Assembly: GCF_000218895.1 (NCBI RefSeq)
Contig: NC_015703.1
Span: 2,555,001 to 2,619,000 of the forward strand
Length of the DNA stretch: 64,000 nucleotides
Reading direction: 5' to 3'
DNA from: Runella slithyformis DSM 19594
GTDB taxonomy: Bacteria; Bacteroidota; Bacteroidia; Cytophagales; Spirosomataceae
In this document: piece by piece, positions 1 to 9,061 of the stretch
Position numbering within the stretch: position 1 is the first letter of the stretch
Layout: each line of letters opens with the position of its first letter
Program-made: the position numbers and the translations under genes
Notes under the pieces: generated by a model
Database searches by the model: none
Told to the model about the DNA's origin: nothing
What the model saw: only the letters and a program-made list of their open reading frames with translations

Positions 1-220
1 CAATAAATAATTTATGATTGACCAGGTAGTGCTTTTCCCAGCCTAACAACCCGCGAAAAAATTCGGAGCGTACTTTACCGTCTTGCAATAACCAATACGA
101 TTCTTCGGCAAACCACGCATCATCGTCGGTGGGGTAACGTTGGTAATAGGTGCAAACGGCTACTGAGATCAATCCGATGGCTAAGAAACGAAGGGCAAAA
201 AATGACCTGAAAAGAGGCAT
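1..220 (-). CDS. Membrane protein, N-terminal fragment (cut by window edge)
   Basis: The reading frame opens at an ATG whose complement is 218-220 and runs off the left edge with no stop, so only the first 73 residues are visible. The start MPLFRSFFALRFLAIGLISV is one hydrophobic helix, followed by an acidic stretch with DDDAWFAEESYWLLQDGKV and then a hydrophobic restart. A first helix followed by an Asp-Asp-containing loop and a Trp/Tyr-rich segment is the usual opening of integral-membrane glycosyltransferases of the GT39/ArnT type, where the acidic loop is catalytic. That assignment is inference from a short fragment; another polytopic membrane protein is possible. It lies downstream of the HEAT/DUF1080 gene on the same strand, separated from it by a terminator. 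Confidence 0.55.
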   Translation of the reverse strand, partial: MPLFRSFFALRFLAIGLISVAVCTYYQRYPTDDDAWFAEESYWLLQDGKVRSEFFRGLLGWEKHYLVNHKLFI

Positions 221-264
221 ACAGCAAGCGTGGGGTGTGGTTCATGACTGTATTCGGTAGCCTA

Positions 265-317
265 AAAACGCAAAAAAGGTGGACCCCCGTATGAGTTTCC
301 ACCTTTTTTTGCGTTTT
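265..317 (-). terminator. Rho-independent terminator after the HEAT/DUF1080 gene
   Basis: Arms 265-283 and 297-317 pair through a GGTGGA/TCCACC core flanked by A-run and T-run, with a single-base bulge (six A against seven T). The stem lies 9-61 bp beyond the stop of the gene that ends at 326 and ends in T-rich sequence on the minus strand. The A/T symmetry means it could stop transcription in both directions. Confidence 0.75.
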
Positions 318-325
318 CGTATTCG

Positions 326-3300
326 TTATTTCTTCCGCCTTTTCTTTTTCTCGATCACTTTCTCCGGCTCGACCGGCGGCGGCAGCGGGAGGCTCAGGTC
401 TTTGATACGGATATTTCTGAAACGAACCACGTCGCCGTGACCCAAAAATCCGATGTATCCCGACGTGCGGCTGAGGCCCGGATGTTCGCGGTGGTCGGCG
501 GTGCCGTTTTTGGAGGCTTCGGCCAAGTCACCGTCCAGAATCACCGTGCCGTTGAGGGTCACTTTGACTTTAGAGCCCTTAACGACCACTTCCTGATAGT
601 TCCACTCCCCGACGGGTTTGAGGTAGCCGCGCTTGGCCGGAATGATGCCGTAGGCGGAGCCGTGGTACTGGTAAGGTTGCAGGTTTTTGTAGATATCGGC
701 TTCGTTGTCCAGAATCTGTAATTCGGTGCCCACGTAGGCGGCATCGCCGGTAAGCGGCGCGCGAATGCCCAGACCGTTGTTGGAGCCGGGCGTCAATTGG
801 AATTCAAAACGGAACTCAAAATCGCTGTATTCGTCTTTGGTGTACAGGTTGCCTTTGCCGCCACGGTTGGGATAGATCACGATCGCGCCGTCTTCCATCA
901 CGTAATCGGTGGTATTTCCTGTCCACTCAAACATGTTGGTGCCGTCAAACAGCATTTTAAAATTATCCTGTTTTTCCTGCTCGCTCAGCATAAAGGGTTT
1001 GGTTTGAGGCAATTCCCGTACGTAAATATCGCGGTAGGCCACGAGGGTGCCGTGGGCCTGTAGCTCCAACTGCTCCATGGGAAAAATCGGTTGCTTACGG
1101 TCCCAATAGTTTTCCAAAATAACATTATCTACCACCAATTCACCGTTGAGTCGTACCGTGACGCGGTCGCCTTTCATCAGGATGTAGAACGTGTTCCAGT
1201 CACCGATGGCATTGTCGGCCAATTTGAGCGGCTTGCTTGGGTTCTTTTGGTTATTGTACAAACCTCCCGAGCCTACCTGCGCGCCTACTTCTACACGAGA
1301 AGTATCCCACACCTGTACTTGCGGTGAGCCGCGCAGGTAAATGCCTGCATCGCCTTTGGGCTCAATGCGCCAATCGACGTACATTTCAAAATCCCCGTAT
1401 TTTTTGACGGTACACAGGTTATCTCCGTGGCCCGTAAAGATGAGTTCGCCATCCTTGACAACCCACCCTTTCCGCATCACTTCGTCGGCTTTTGCCTGTT
1501 TGGCCGCGAGCGTATCGGGGTGCATTTTAGCACGGGCGACCGGATTGGCGACCAAGCCTTTCCAGCCCGTCAGGTCTTTGCCGTTAAACAATGAAACAAA
1601 GCCTTCGCCGGCGGGCATTTCGGACAAAAGTTTCCGGGCCGCTTCTTTTTGTTCGACGTTGGCGGTCAGGCTGATGGCTTTGGTCAGGAGTTGACGCACG
1701 GTCTCCCCCTGAAAATCTTTATTGGCCAATGCGCTGTTGATGATGATTTGAGCGGCGGTTTGCTGTAATGAGGCATCGTCCAAATAATTGCCCGCCAGGA
1801 TCAGCGCATTGAACGTCCGATTACGAATGAGTTCTTTCAGGATACTTTCTTTTTGAGCCGTTGTTTTGGCCATATCCAGTGCTTTGCGCAGCATCAATAC
1901 TTTTTGGGTGGGTGTTTGGCTGACGCGACCGGCTGCTTTAAGGTACCCGTTCACTGCCAGGTCAAGGTAACCTGCGTCAGTGGTGCTTTTCCCGATTTTG
2001 TAGAGTTCGGGAGCGGCACTTGCATCTTTCCAGTTGGAAAGGGCAGCAAGGGCTGCATTTTGCGCAGCGGCATCGCCGGTTTGATAAGCCGCTGTAACGG
2101 CAGACAGCGCTTTTTTACCGCCGATATTGGCCAAAACGCGCAGGTAGTTCGGTTTTTTGTCTGCCGGTGCAGCATTCATCTGATCCAATACGGTATTGGT
2201 TTGCCGGAGCTCATCTCCCGTTTTTCGTACGACGGCCGTGAGGGCTTCCTGCGTGGCGAGCAGTTCCTGCGGAGCGGAAACGCTGTTCAATAATCCCACC
2301 AATGTAGGGAGGTCTTTAGCCGCCGAAACACTTTTCAATGCCGCAAAAGCGGCCGCTTTCACATTGGCGTTGCTACTTTTCAATTGAGCCAATACAACAT
2401 CTATCTTGCTGTCAGCTGCGCGGGCCGCCAGTACTTCGAGCAAAGCGGGTTGGGCGGTTACGGGCATGGAAGGAAGCGCGGTGGCGATTTGGTCGGCCAC
2501 TTTATCTCCTTTCAGGATAAGCAGGGCATTTTTAACGGCGTTGACGTCATCGGCGGTTCCTTTTTTCATAATGCCCAATAATGCAGGCAAAGCGCTTTCC
2601 TGTCCGATCTTTCCGGCCGCTTTGATGGCCGCGAGCCGGATACCGCTGTCTTTGTCGTTCAGGTTTTTAAGAATGGTCGGTAAGGCTGATTTTGCTTCTG
2701 CCTGTCCCAGCATATCAATGACCTCTGCCCGGGCTATGGGTTTTAAGGTGGGCAGCGATTTTAAAAACAGGCCGGTGGTGGCGGGGGTCATGTATTTCTG
2801 GGCCAGCTTCAGGGCGGCTACCCGAAACTGGATATCGGTGCTCTGTAACACATTGATCAATACAGGAAGGCTTGCGGCTCCCTGTGCATCGGCCAAAAGT
2901 TTCAGGGCTGCCGAGCGTGTGGGGGTTTGGGGGGCATTTTTCAGTAATGTTGCGGCGGCCTTAGCGGCAAGAGCTTTATGGCCGTTTTCGTTCAGACGCC
3001 CCAGATACGTCAGGTAGGATGACGCGGCATTGGCTTCGTCGTACTTATAAGAAGCTTTGGAGGCAGCGCTCATCAGCGTATTTTCTGACGACGGCGCACC
3101 GATCATTGCCAACGCATAAAGCGCCACTTTGCGGCTCTTTACATCACTGCCGGAAGCTAATTTTTCAATGGCGGGTGCCGCTTCGGTAAAACGGCTGTCG
3201 CCCAAGGCTTCCACGATGGAGGTCTGCGCATTGCCGGAAGCACCGTTCAGCGCTTTCAATAAGGCCTGACTCGCTGTTGCAGAGCCGATTCTTGCCAGTG

Positions 3301-3745
3301 CCCGAGCGGCCGGACCGCTCAGTTTTTCATCATTCAGGTAAGCAGATAACGTATTGACACTTTCGTCTTTGCCCACCTGTTGAAGCTGAAACAGTAAAAA
3401 GGCCTGATTGTCTTTGTCGGTCACTTTACCCAAGGCTTCGGCATAGGCTTCGGCGGCCATTTTTCGCCATTCTTCTTTGCCGCTTTGGGTCACAAAATTG
3501 GTAAAGCCGCCAATGGCGTATTGCACTTTCGCATTATCGCCTTTAGCGGCCGGCACGAGTGCGGACGCCAGTTGGGCAATGCCCGATTTGCCCAGCGCGG
3601 CCATCTCGTCCATGTTTATTTGCAATTGAGCGGCGTTTCGGGCGGGAAACTGCCCCAAGAGGGTAGTAATTCGATTGTCTTGTTGAGCTATTGCCGCTAA
3701 ACTACTCAATACAAAGGCAATCAATATAGATAGTATCTTTTTCAT
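326..3745 (-). CDS. Secreted HEAT-repeat protein with two DUF1080 domains
   Basis: 1139 residues with an N-terminal signal peptide (MKKILSILIAFVLSSLAAIAQ region). Residues about 30-700 are alanine-rich helical repeats of HEAT type, with recurring ALxxLxD and AAxxALxxI units. Two DUF1080 (3-keto-glycoside hydrolase, concanavalin-like) domains follow: the first from about 712 (FVSLFNGKDLTGW, GDAGIYLRG), the second from about 920 (FKMLFDGTNMFEW, NNGLGIRAP). The tail is very basic (KKKRRKK). Single DUF1080 proteins cleave 3-keto-glycosides or glucosides in the periplasm; the helical scaffold may hold a partner or substrate (inference). The upstream neighbour, 43 bp away on the same strand, is a Gfo/Idh/MocA oxidoreductase that could make the keto-sugar. 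The pair is probably an operon. Confidence 0.85.
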   Translation of the reverse strand: MKKILSILIAFVLSSLAAIAQQDNRITTLLGQFPARNAAQLQINMDEMAALGKSGIAQLASALVPAAKGDNAKVQYAIGGFTNFVTQSGKEEWRKMAAEAYAEALGKVTDKDNQAFLLFQLQQVGKDESVNTLSAYLNDEKLSGPAARALARIGSATASQALLKALNGASGNAQTSIVEALGDSRFTEAAPAIEKLASGSDVKSRKVALYALAMIGAPSSENTLMSAASKASYKYDEANAASSYLTYLGRLNENGHKALAAKAAATLLKNAPQTPTRSAALKLLADAQGAASLPVLINVLQSTDIQFRVAALKLAQKYMTPATTGLFLKSLPTLKPIARAEVIDMLGQAEAKSALPTILKNLNDKDSGIRLAAIKAAGKIGQESALPALLGIMKKGTADDVNAVKNALLILKGDKVADQIATALPSMPVTAQPALLEVLAARAADSKIDVVLAQLKSSNANVKAAAFAALKSVSAAKDLPTLVGLLNSVSAPQELLATQEALTAVVRKTGDELRQTNTVLDQMNAAPADKKPNYLRVLANIGGKKALSAVTAAYQTGDAAAQNAALAALSNWKDASAAPELYKIGKSTTDAGYLDLAVNGYLKAAGRVSQTPTQKVLMLRKALDMAKTTAQKESILKELIRNRTFNALILAGNYLDDASLQQTAAQIIINSALANKDFQGETVRQLLTKAISLTANVEQKEAARKLLSEMPAGEGFVSLFNGKDLTGWKGLVANPVARAKMHPDTLAAKQAKADEVMRKGWVVKDGELIFTGHGDNLCTVKKYGDFEMYVDWRIEPKGDAGIYLRGSPQVQVWDTSRVEVGAQVGSGGLYNNQKNPSKPLKLADNAIGDWNTFYILMKGDRVTVRLNGELVVDNVILENYWDRKQPIFPMEQLELQAHGTLVAYRDIYVRELPQTKPFMLSEQEKQDNFKMLFDGTNMFEWTGNTTDYVMEDGAIVIYPNRGGKGNLYTKDEYSDFEFRFEFQLTPGSNNGLGIRAPLTGDAAYVGTELQILDNEADIYKNLQPYQYHGSAYGIIPAKRGYLKPVGEWNYQEVVVKGSKVKVTLNGTVILDGDLAEASKNGTADHREHPGLSRTSGYIGFLGHGDVVRFRNIRIKDLSLPLPPPVEPEKVIEKKKRRKK

Positions 3746-3788
3746 AGGAAATAGAAAATTAATTCACTCATTCGCAATTTACTCATTG

Positions 3789-5063
3789 TCACATGGTCCA
3801 GGGACCGCGCATGGGTTGGTCAATAAGGCGGTTAGCCCCTTCATCGTCCACAAAAAGCTGTTTGACCGGGTCAAATTTCAGCGACCGGCCCAAGCGCAGC
3901 GCCGCCAGACCCATATTGACAATGGTACAGGAACGATGGCCGTTTTCTTCATTCAGGGCAAATTTTTGGCGCTTTCTGACAGCCTCTGCAAAATCGGTGT
4001 TTTGGGGCTCCGAATCGGGGAATGCGGCCAGCTTTTTCTCTAAATCAGGGATGTCAGAGCGGAAGTTGGGGTATAGTTTTCCTTTCGGCCCTTCGATATA
4101 CGGTACATTTTCGTCTTTGCCTTCGCCGTCCAGAATGATCTTGCAGCCGTCGGCATAAGTGTATTCAATGCGTCGCCACGTACCTACGGCGTCGGTGTGC
4201 TGCTGCGGAGCGTCGATCTCCACGCTGATGGGGCTTGTATCGTCTTTGCCCAAAAAATACTGGATCGGGTCCAGATAATGCTGCCCCATGTCGCCCAAGC
4301 CACCGCCATCATAGTCCCAATAGCCACGGAAGGTACCGTGGGTGCGGTGCTCGCTGTACGGCTTGTACTGCGCAGGTCCGAGCCACATATCGTAGTCCAG
4401 TTCGGCAGGAATGGGCTCGGGCTGAAGATTTGTTTTTCCTACCCAATAGAACTTCCAGTCAAAGCCCGTATGCTTACTCACCGTCACCTTGAGCGGCCAG
4501 CCGAGCAAGCCGCTTTCCACGAGTTTTTTGATGGGCTTTACGGTCGTGTTCATGCCGTAAAAATTGGATTCAAACCGAAACCATGTATTGAGCCTGAAAA
4601 TACGACCGTGCTGCTGTACGGCTTCCACGAGGCGTTTGCCTTCGCCGATGGTGCGGGTCATGGGTTTTTCGCACCACACATCTTTGCCCGCGCGGGCGGC
4701 ATCGGCGGCGATGATACCGTGCCAGTGCGGCGGTGTAGCCACGTGGACAATGTCCACTTCGGGCAATTGAATTAATTCGCGGTAATCGGAAAATGTTTTT
4801 ACGCCCGGCTCCAATTGATCGAGGGCAAGTTTGAGGTGGCGTTTGTCTACATCACAGATGGCCACGACCTTGGTACCCGCGTAAGGGATATGTCCGCGAC
4901 CCATACCGCCTACGCCCACGATGGCTTTGGTCAGTTGGTCACTGGGGGCTAAAAAGCCTTTGCCCAATACGTGACGGGGTACAATGGAGAAGGCTGCCAG
5001 TGTTGCAAGCGAACCTTTGATGAATTTTCTTCTGGAGCCGGAAGCAGGTATATTTTCTTTCAT
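3789..5063 (-). CDS. Gfo/Idh/MocA family oxidoreductase, Tat-exported
   Basis: 424 residues. The start GSRRKFIKGSLATLAAFSIV is a twin-arginine type signal, so export to the periplasm in folded, cofactor-loaded form is likely. The Rossmann glycine motif VGVGGMGRG follows near residue 50, then the family EKP motif (CEKPMTRTIGEGKRL) and the C-terminal GGGLGDMGQHYLDP signature whose Asp and His lie in the substrate site. These enzymes oxidise or reduce sugar hydroxyls with NAD(P). Downstream, 43 bp away, is the HEAT-DUF1080-DUF1080 protein; family knowledge links such pairs to 3-keto-sugar formation and cleavage. Substrate not determined. Confidence 0.88.
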   Translation of the reverse strand: MKENIPASGSRRKFIKGSLATLAAFSIVPRHVLGKGFLAPSDQLTKAIVGVGGMGRGHIPYAGTKVVAICDVDKRHLKLALDQLEPGVKTFSDYRELIQLPEVDIVHVATPPHWHGIIAADAARAGKDVWCEKPMTRTIGEGKRLVEAVQQHGRIFRLNTWFRFESNFYGMNTTVKPIKKLVESGLLGWPLKVTVSKHTGFDWKFYWVGKTNLQPEPIPAELDYDMWLGPAQYKPYSEHRTHGTFRGYWDYDGGGLGDMGQHYLDPIQYFLGKDDTSPISVEIDAPQQHTDAVGTWRRIEYTYADGCKIILDGEGKDENVPYIEGPKGKLYPNFRSDIPDLEKKLAAFPDSEPQNTDFAEAVRKRQKFALNEENGHRSCTIVNMGLAALRLGRSLKFDPVKQLFVDDEGANRLIDQPMRGPWTM

Positions 5064-5264
5064 GATACAGTGTTATGCCTATTTTTTTCCTTACCCTTGA
5101 TAAGATACTAATAAGGTTTCATTACTCATTTATTTTAAAAATAAGCGCCGATTTGGTTAAAAAATTACAAATAAAAAGTACATACACTTCTTTAGAAAGA
5201 GTACTGATGTGATTGTAAAATGTACTAAGCGATGCTGTTAAAAAGCCTTCATAAACCGCAGATT

Positions 5265-6275
5265 TTAAAGAAGCGCTGCCCCCGTACCGTTTTCAGAAGC
5301 ATAAATTACCTTTCCAAAGTCGAACGTTACCCCTGAGGCAGGGTCATTGGTAATGAGCAGCGTGCCGTCCATGTCGACGTAATCCAGCAAAGGAAGCAGA
5401 TGGGCAATGGCCGATATTCCAACGCTTGTTTCGTTCATGCAGCCTACCATGGTTTGCATGCCCAATGCTTTGGCTTCGGCAATCATCCGACGGGCGGGCG
5501 TGAGGCCGCCGCATTTGGTGAGTTTGACGTTGACGCCGTGAAAATAACCTTGGCATTTTGCGACATCCGCTTCGACGATGCAGCTTTCGTCGGCAATGCA
5601 GGGTAATGCGCTTTGCTCAAACACCCGTTTCATGCCCTCCCAATCGTCGGCTTTGAGGGGCTGTTCAATAAATTCAACGCCTAAAGTTTTTAACTCGGGG
5701 CTGTACCTGATGGCTTGGCCGGCACTCCAGGCGCAGTTGGCATCCACGCGAAAGATCGCATCGGTGTGTTTTCGAAGCTCGCGAATGATGGCTAAATCGT
5801 CGGGCGTTCCGAGTTTGATTTTATAGATGGGCCAAGGGAGTTCCTGCATTTTTTTCACCATCTTTTCTACGGTATCAATACCGATGGTGTAGTTTGTCAT
5901 GGGAATATGCTCTGCAGAAAATCCCCGGGCTTCGTACAGTTTTTGGCGGCGTTTTTTGGCCCAAAGGTCATTGGCGGCTTCGTCCAGAGCGCATTGTGCA
6001 AAGGAATTATCGGACAGAAAAGGATAAACGCAGTCCCAAAAATCTTCGGGCGATTGCAGGTCATAGCTTTCAATAGTGCCCCGGATCGCTTCCAGCGCTT
6101 CTATCATGCTCTCGATCGTAATGCCGTAGTATTTGTTGGAGGTAGCTTCGCCGAAGCCGCTGAAAGCGCCGTCGCGCAACTCAACGACCAGCGTAGGCTG
6201 TACATGCCTTGAATCGTGGGCAATGGTGAAAGTATGACGAAGGCGTAGATCGAAGCGGTGAAAAAAAAGCTGCAT
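5265..6275 (-). CDS. Dipeptide epimerase (enolase superfamily, L-Ala-D/L-Glu type)
   Basis: 336 residues, full length for the family, no signal peptide. The muconate-lactonizing subgroup layout is complete: the acid/base pair K152-x-K154 (YKIKLG), metal ligands D178 (VDAN), E204 (FIEQP) and D229 (ADES), the second catalytic lysine K251 (VKLTKCGG) and the C-terminal DMDG. This set catalyses 1,1-proton transfer; the DMDG and IEQP context is typical of L-Ala-D/L-Glu epimerases that recycle murein peptide or other dipeptides. Dipeptide specificity is inference. It follows the DUF6089 genes on the same strand with a 67-bp gap and may be read through from them. Confidence 0.85.
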   Translation of the reverse strand: MQLFFHRFDLRLRHTFTIAHDSRHVQPTLVVELRDGAFSGFGEATSNKYYGITIESMIEALEAIRGTIESYDLQSPEDFWDCVYPFLSDNSFAQCALDEAANDLWAKKRRQKLYEARGFSAEHIPMTNYTIGIDTVEKMVKKMQELPWPIYKIKLGTPDDLAIIRELRKHTDAIFRVDANCAWSAGQAIRYSPELKTLGVEFIEQPLKADDWEGMKRVFEQSALPCIADESCIVEADVAKCQGYFHGVNVKLTKCGGLTPARRMIAEAKALGMQTMVGCMNETSVGISAIAHLLPLLDYVDMDGTLLITNDPASGVTFDFGKVIYASENGTGAALL

Positions 6276-6342
6276 AGTACCGAAAACAGATGTTCATACC
6301 CGTAAAGATACACGGCAAACGGATACCGTCTCCGGATGTTGC

Positions 6343-7035
6343 TTAATAATCGTTTGAAAAGCCCGGCGGGCAGATGATGGTATAAAAAGTGTAGCTGAGC
6401 GTGATTGATGTATAGTAATACATATCCTTTGTGGTGGGATTGCCCAGTTGGATTTTTTGATTGATAGGAACATTACCGCCCAGATCGTCCAGATAATCGG
6501 TAAACAATTTACGTGTACCAAACTCAAATTCAAGGCTCCACGGGCGTTTAAATTCCCATTTTACACCGGCACCAAAAGGAATGTTCATTTGAGCGGTCTT
6601 ATAATCGGAGGTTTTGGTGCGGGGCATAAATTTATAAAACCCTACTCCGCCGAAAAGGTAAGGGGTCCAATTCCTGGCTTTCCGTTTTTGCGAGTAATTC
6701 AAAAAATTGTATTCGGTGATTAAACTGCCCTCTATGACCGTTGAACGAAAGGACGCATTTCGTGCCTGATTGAACGGATCCGGTGAGCGACTGTCTCTGG
6801 CACCGACCATACCCAACGTGCCTCCGGCCCGCAGCGAAACCGCCTGACTGAGGTTGTATCGAAAAAAAGCGTTGCCTCCGGGAAGGTAGTTGCGGGGGGT
6901 AAATGCCGGCGCCATATCCCCTTTATAATTAAATCCTCCCAAGCCCGCACCGATAGTGATGCGTTGGGCTTTTACCTGTAAACAAAAGGCTCCCAAAAGG
7001 AAGCCAATCAAAAAAAGTGGGTTTTTGCTGTTCAC
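6343..7035 (-). CDS. DUF6089 outer-membrane beta-barrel protein, PorG-like
   Basis: 230 residues. The start codon is GTG: the codon two before it is followed upstream by an in-frame TAA, so no longer ATG start exists. A signal peptide ending near LQVKA is followed by alternating strands (ITIGAGLGGFNYKGDMAP, PYLFGGVGFYKFMPRT) and the DUF6089 end pattern FTDYLDDLGG. The family includes PorG of the type IX secretion system, and T9SS cargo occurs elsewhere in the window, so a role in secretion or the outer membrane is plausible. A longer paralogue lies 26 bp upstream on the same strand, indicating tandem duplication and co-transcription. Confidence 0.75.
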   Translation of the reverse strand: MNSKNPLFLIGFLLGAFCLQVKAQRITIGAGLGGFNYKGDMAPAFTPRNYLPGGNAFFRYNLSQAVSLRAGGTLGMVGARDSRSPDPFNQARNASFRSTVIEGSLITEYNFLNYSQKRKARNWTPYLFGGVGFYKFMPRTKTSDYKTAQMNIPFGAGVKWEFKRPWSLEFEFGTRKLFTDYLDDLGGNVPINQKIQLGNPTTKDMYYYTSITLSYTFYTIICPPGFSNDY

Positions 7036-7061
7036 AATATTTTCTTATCCTTGATGACTGA

Positions 7062-8039
7062 TTAACGAATGGGGGGGCACTTAATTTTGGACGGTAATAC
7101 ATAACTGACCTTTATGCTTGATAAAAGATAGATGTCATTTTGGCCTCCACCGCGTGGATCGCCCTGTGCCCAGCCCGATAAGGGTTTTGTGGCAAAGGGA
7201 TCAATGGAAGGTTCGTTTGGATACACGATACTTCTTACGATATCGGTACGGTCTCTGCCGGTGCGTGCGGCTATGGGTTCATTGGTACGGTTGGACATTG
7301 CACGCGCCAAGTCATTTTTCAGGACGGCCGGGTCGGGAAAAAAGCCGCCTGCGTCATCCAGATAATCAGAACCCGTAAGACGAATACCACCCTCAAAACC
7401 AACGTTCCACTGATTATTTACTCTCCATGTAAAGCCGATTCCCACCGGAATGGCATACGTGACCAATGAATAAGGCTTGGCATACCCGGGCTGGCCCTGA
7501 CCTTCGGTGCCAAGAGGCTGAAGGGCTACCCAATTGTTATCATAATCAGGAGATTGGGGTGTTTTCGCTTTGGGGTTATGGGCCAATACCGCAACTCCGG
7601 CAAAGACATAAGGGGTAAAGGCCACGCGTCGGTTGGGGCTTCTGCCATCGCCTCTAAACTTATAAATTCCCACTACACTCAATTCTTTGATATCATTACG
7701 AAAATGAAGGTTGCGTACGTAAAAATCCGGCAAAGGTTGTCCGCCGCGGTTATAGAATTCATCATCGCCCGCCATGCGTGCCCACGTAAATCCCAAACGC
7801 GCTGCCAGATTTGGAGTAAAATGGCGCGTATAGTTAGCATTTACATTCCAACGCATCATTTTAAAAACAGTTCTGACCGGATAACGGTAAGGGGCTAATT
7901 CGCCGATGTATGAAGAGGTTCCCAAACCAAAGCCTACCGTTGAATATTGTTCAAAAGGCGTTTTACGACGTTGGGCTTCGGAGGCGTACGTTACCAGTAG
8001 TGTAAATAACACGGTGCCGACAGTTATTTTGAATTTCAT
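7062..8039 (-). CDS. DUF6089 outer-membrane beta-barrel protein, longer paralogue
   Basis: 325 residues with signal peptide (LFTLLVTYASEAQ). It shows the same order of elements as the gene 26 bp downstream: FGLGTSSYIGELAPY near the N terminus, FTPYVFAGVAVLAHNP mid-protein, GSDYLDDAGGFFPD near the C terminus and a final strand ending in IKCPP. An insertion of about 80 residues around position 230-300 accounts for the extra length. Barrel membership is clear from the alternating pattern; function is known only through the PorG relationship. In Bacteroidota this family sits beside NAD kinase and a CBS protein, as it does here. Confidence 0.75.
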   Translation of the reverse strand: MKFKITVGTVLFTLLVTYASEAQRRKTPFEQYSTVGFGLGTSSYIGELAPYRYPVRTVFKMMRWNVNANYTRHFTPNLAARLGFTWARMAGDDEFYNRGGQPLPDFYVRNLHFRNDIKELSVVGIYKFRGDGRSPNRRVAFTPYVFAGVAVLAHNPKAKTPQSPDYDNNWVALQPLGTEGQGQPGYAKPYSLVTYAIPVGIGFTWRVNNQWNVGFEGGIRLTGSDYLDDAGGFFPDPAVLKNDLARAMSNRTNEPIAARTGRDRTDIVRSIVYPNEPSIDPFATKPLSGWAQGDPRGGGQNDIYLLSSIKVSYVLPSKIKCPPIR

Positions 8040-8124
8040 TCGCTTTACTGATTTATGCGTGACTTTGATTCAACGCAAAAATGAATGTTTTTATTGAAAA
8101 ACAACGCAAAAATCGCGCCGATTG

Positions 8125-9000
8125 TCAGTTACGGGCATCCAGGCCCCAGTGTAATTTTGTGCGTAATGTCTGCACAAAAGTATCCTGACTTAATTTTACC
8201 AAACGCGCTTTAAACAGTTCTTTCTTAACCATTAACGTAACCGTAGAATCTACAATGCGAAAGCGCGAATCCAACGAGACCAGAAAGTTACTGCTGCGGC
8301 TTTCTACCCGGAAGCTTAGCCGGCTTATGTCAGGAATGATCATAGGACGTACATTGAGATTGTGCGGGCTGATGGGGGTGATGACAAAGACATCGTTGGT
8401 GGGCAATACCACCGGGCCGCCGCAACTCAGTGAATAACCGGTGGAGCCCGTCGGAGTGGAGACGATCAGTCCATCTGCCCAGTACGAATTCAGAAACTCG
8501 CCGTCCAGATAGGCATGTACCGTAATCATGGAAGAAGTGTCTGTTTTGGTAATGGTAAAATCGTTGAGGGCAAAATTATAATCTTCAAACAGGTCGGTAT
8601 CGGAGAGCAAGCTGACCAACGTGCGGTCTTCCGTCTGAAAATTTCCCTGAAAAAGTGCCTCCAGTGAATCGGCGATCATTGCAGGAGAGACCGTCGCTAA
8701 AAAGCCCAAACGCCCCGTATTTATGCCCAGAATCGGAATTTGACGCGAGCGCGATTGCATCACCGATTCGAGCAGTGTGCCATCACCGCCGATGCTGAAC
8801 ATAAAATCGGCATCGGGAGCACCGTGTGGGTGCGGATAGCTTTTTTCTGTATAGGGATTGACGCCGGCACTCAGCAGGAAAGCGTAAAAGGAAGACGAAA
8901 TGGCGTACTCTATTTGCCTACCCTTCAAAATGTCGAATAAGGCCTGTATGTAAGGCTGAGTATCGGTGGTAAAACTGCGTCCGTGAATGGCGATTTTCAT
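8125..9000 (-). CDS. nadK: NAD kinase
   Basis: 291 residues from the chosen ATG (MKIAIHGRSF). An ATG six bases upstream (MPMKIAIHG) is equally possible; longer readings would run into the neighbouring CBS gene and add unconserved residues. The GGDGTLL motif (residues 71-77) carries the catalytic Asp73, and GSTGYSLSCGGPVV is the second substrate-binding signature. The enzyme phosphorylates NAD to NADP in the cytoplasm and is normally essential. It lies 61 bp downstream of the CBS protein gene and 85 bp upstream of the DUF6089 pair, all on one strand, a gene order common in Bacteroidota. Confidence 0.95.
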   Translation of the reverse strand: MKIAIHGRSFTTDTQPYIQALFDILKGRQIEYAISSSFYAFLLSAGVNPYTEKSYPHPHGAPDADFMFSIGGDGTLLESVMQSRSRQIPILGINTGRLGFLATVSPAMIADSLEALFQGNFQTEDRTLVSLLSDTDLFEDYNFALNDFTITKTDTSSMITVHAYLDGEFLNSYWADGLIVSTPTGSTGYSLSCGGPVVLPTNDVFVITPISPHNLNVRPMIIPDISRLSFRVESRSSNFLVSLDSRFRIVDSTVTLMVKKELFKARLVKLSQDTFVQTLRTKLHWGLDARN

Positions 9001-9061
9001 TGGCATCGCTTCGGGGATAGATTTGGACGCAAAGGTATAAGAATCCCGGGTAAGTCGATGC

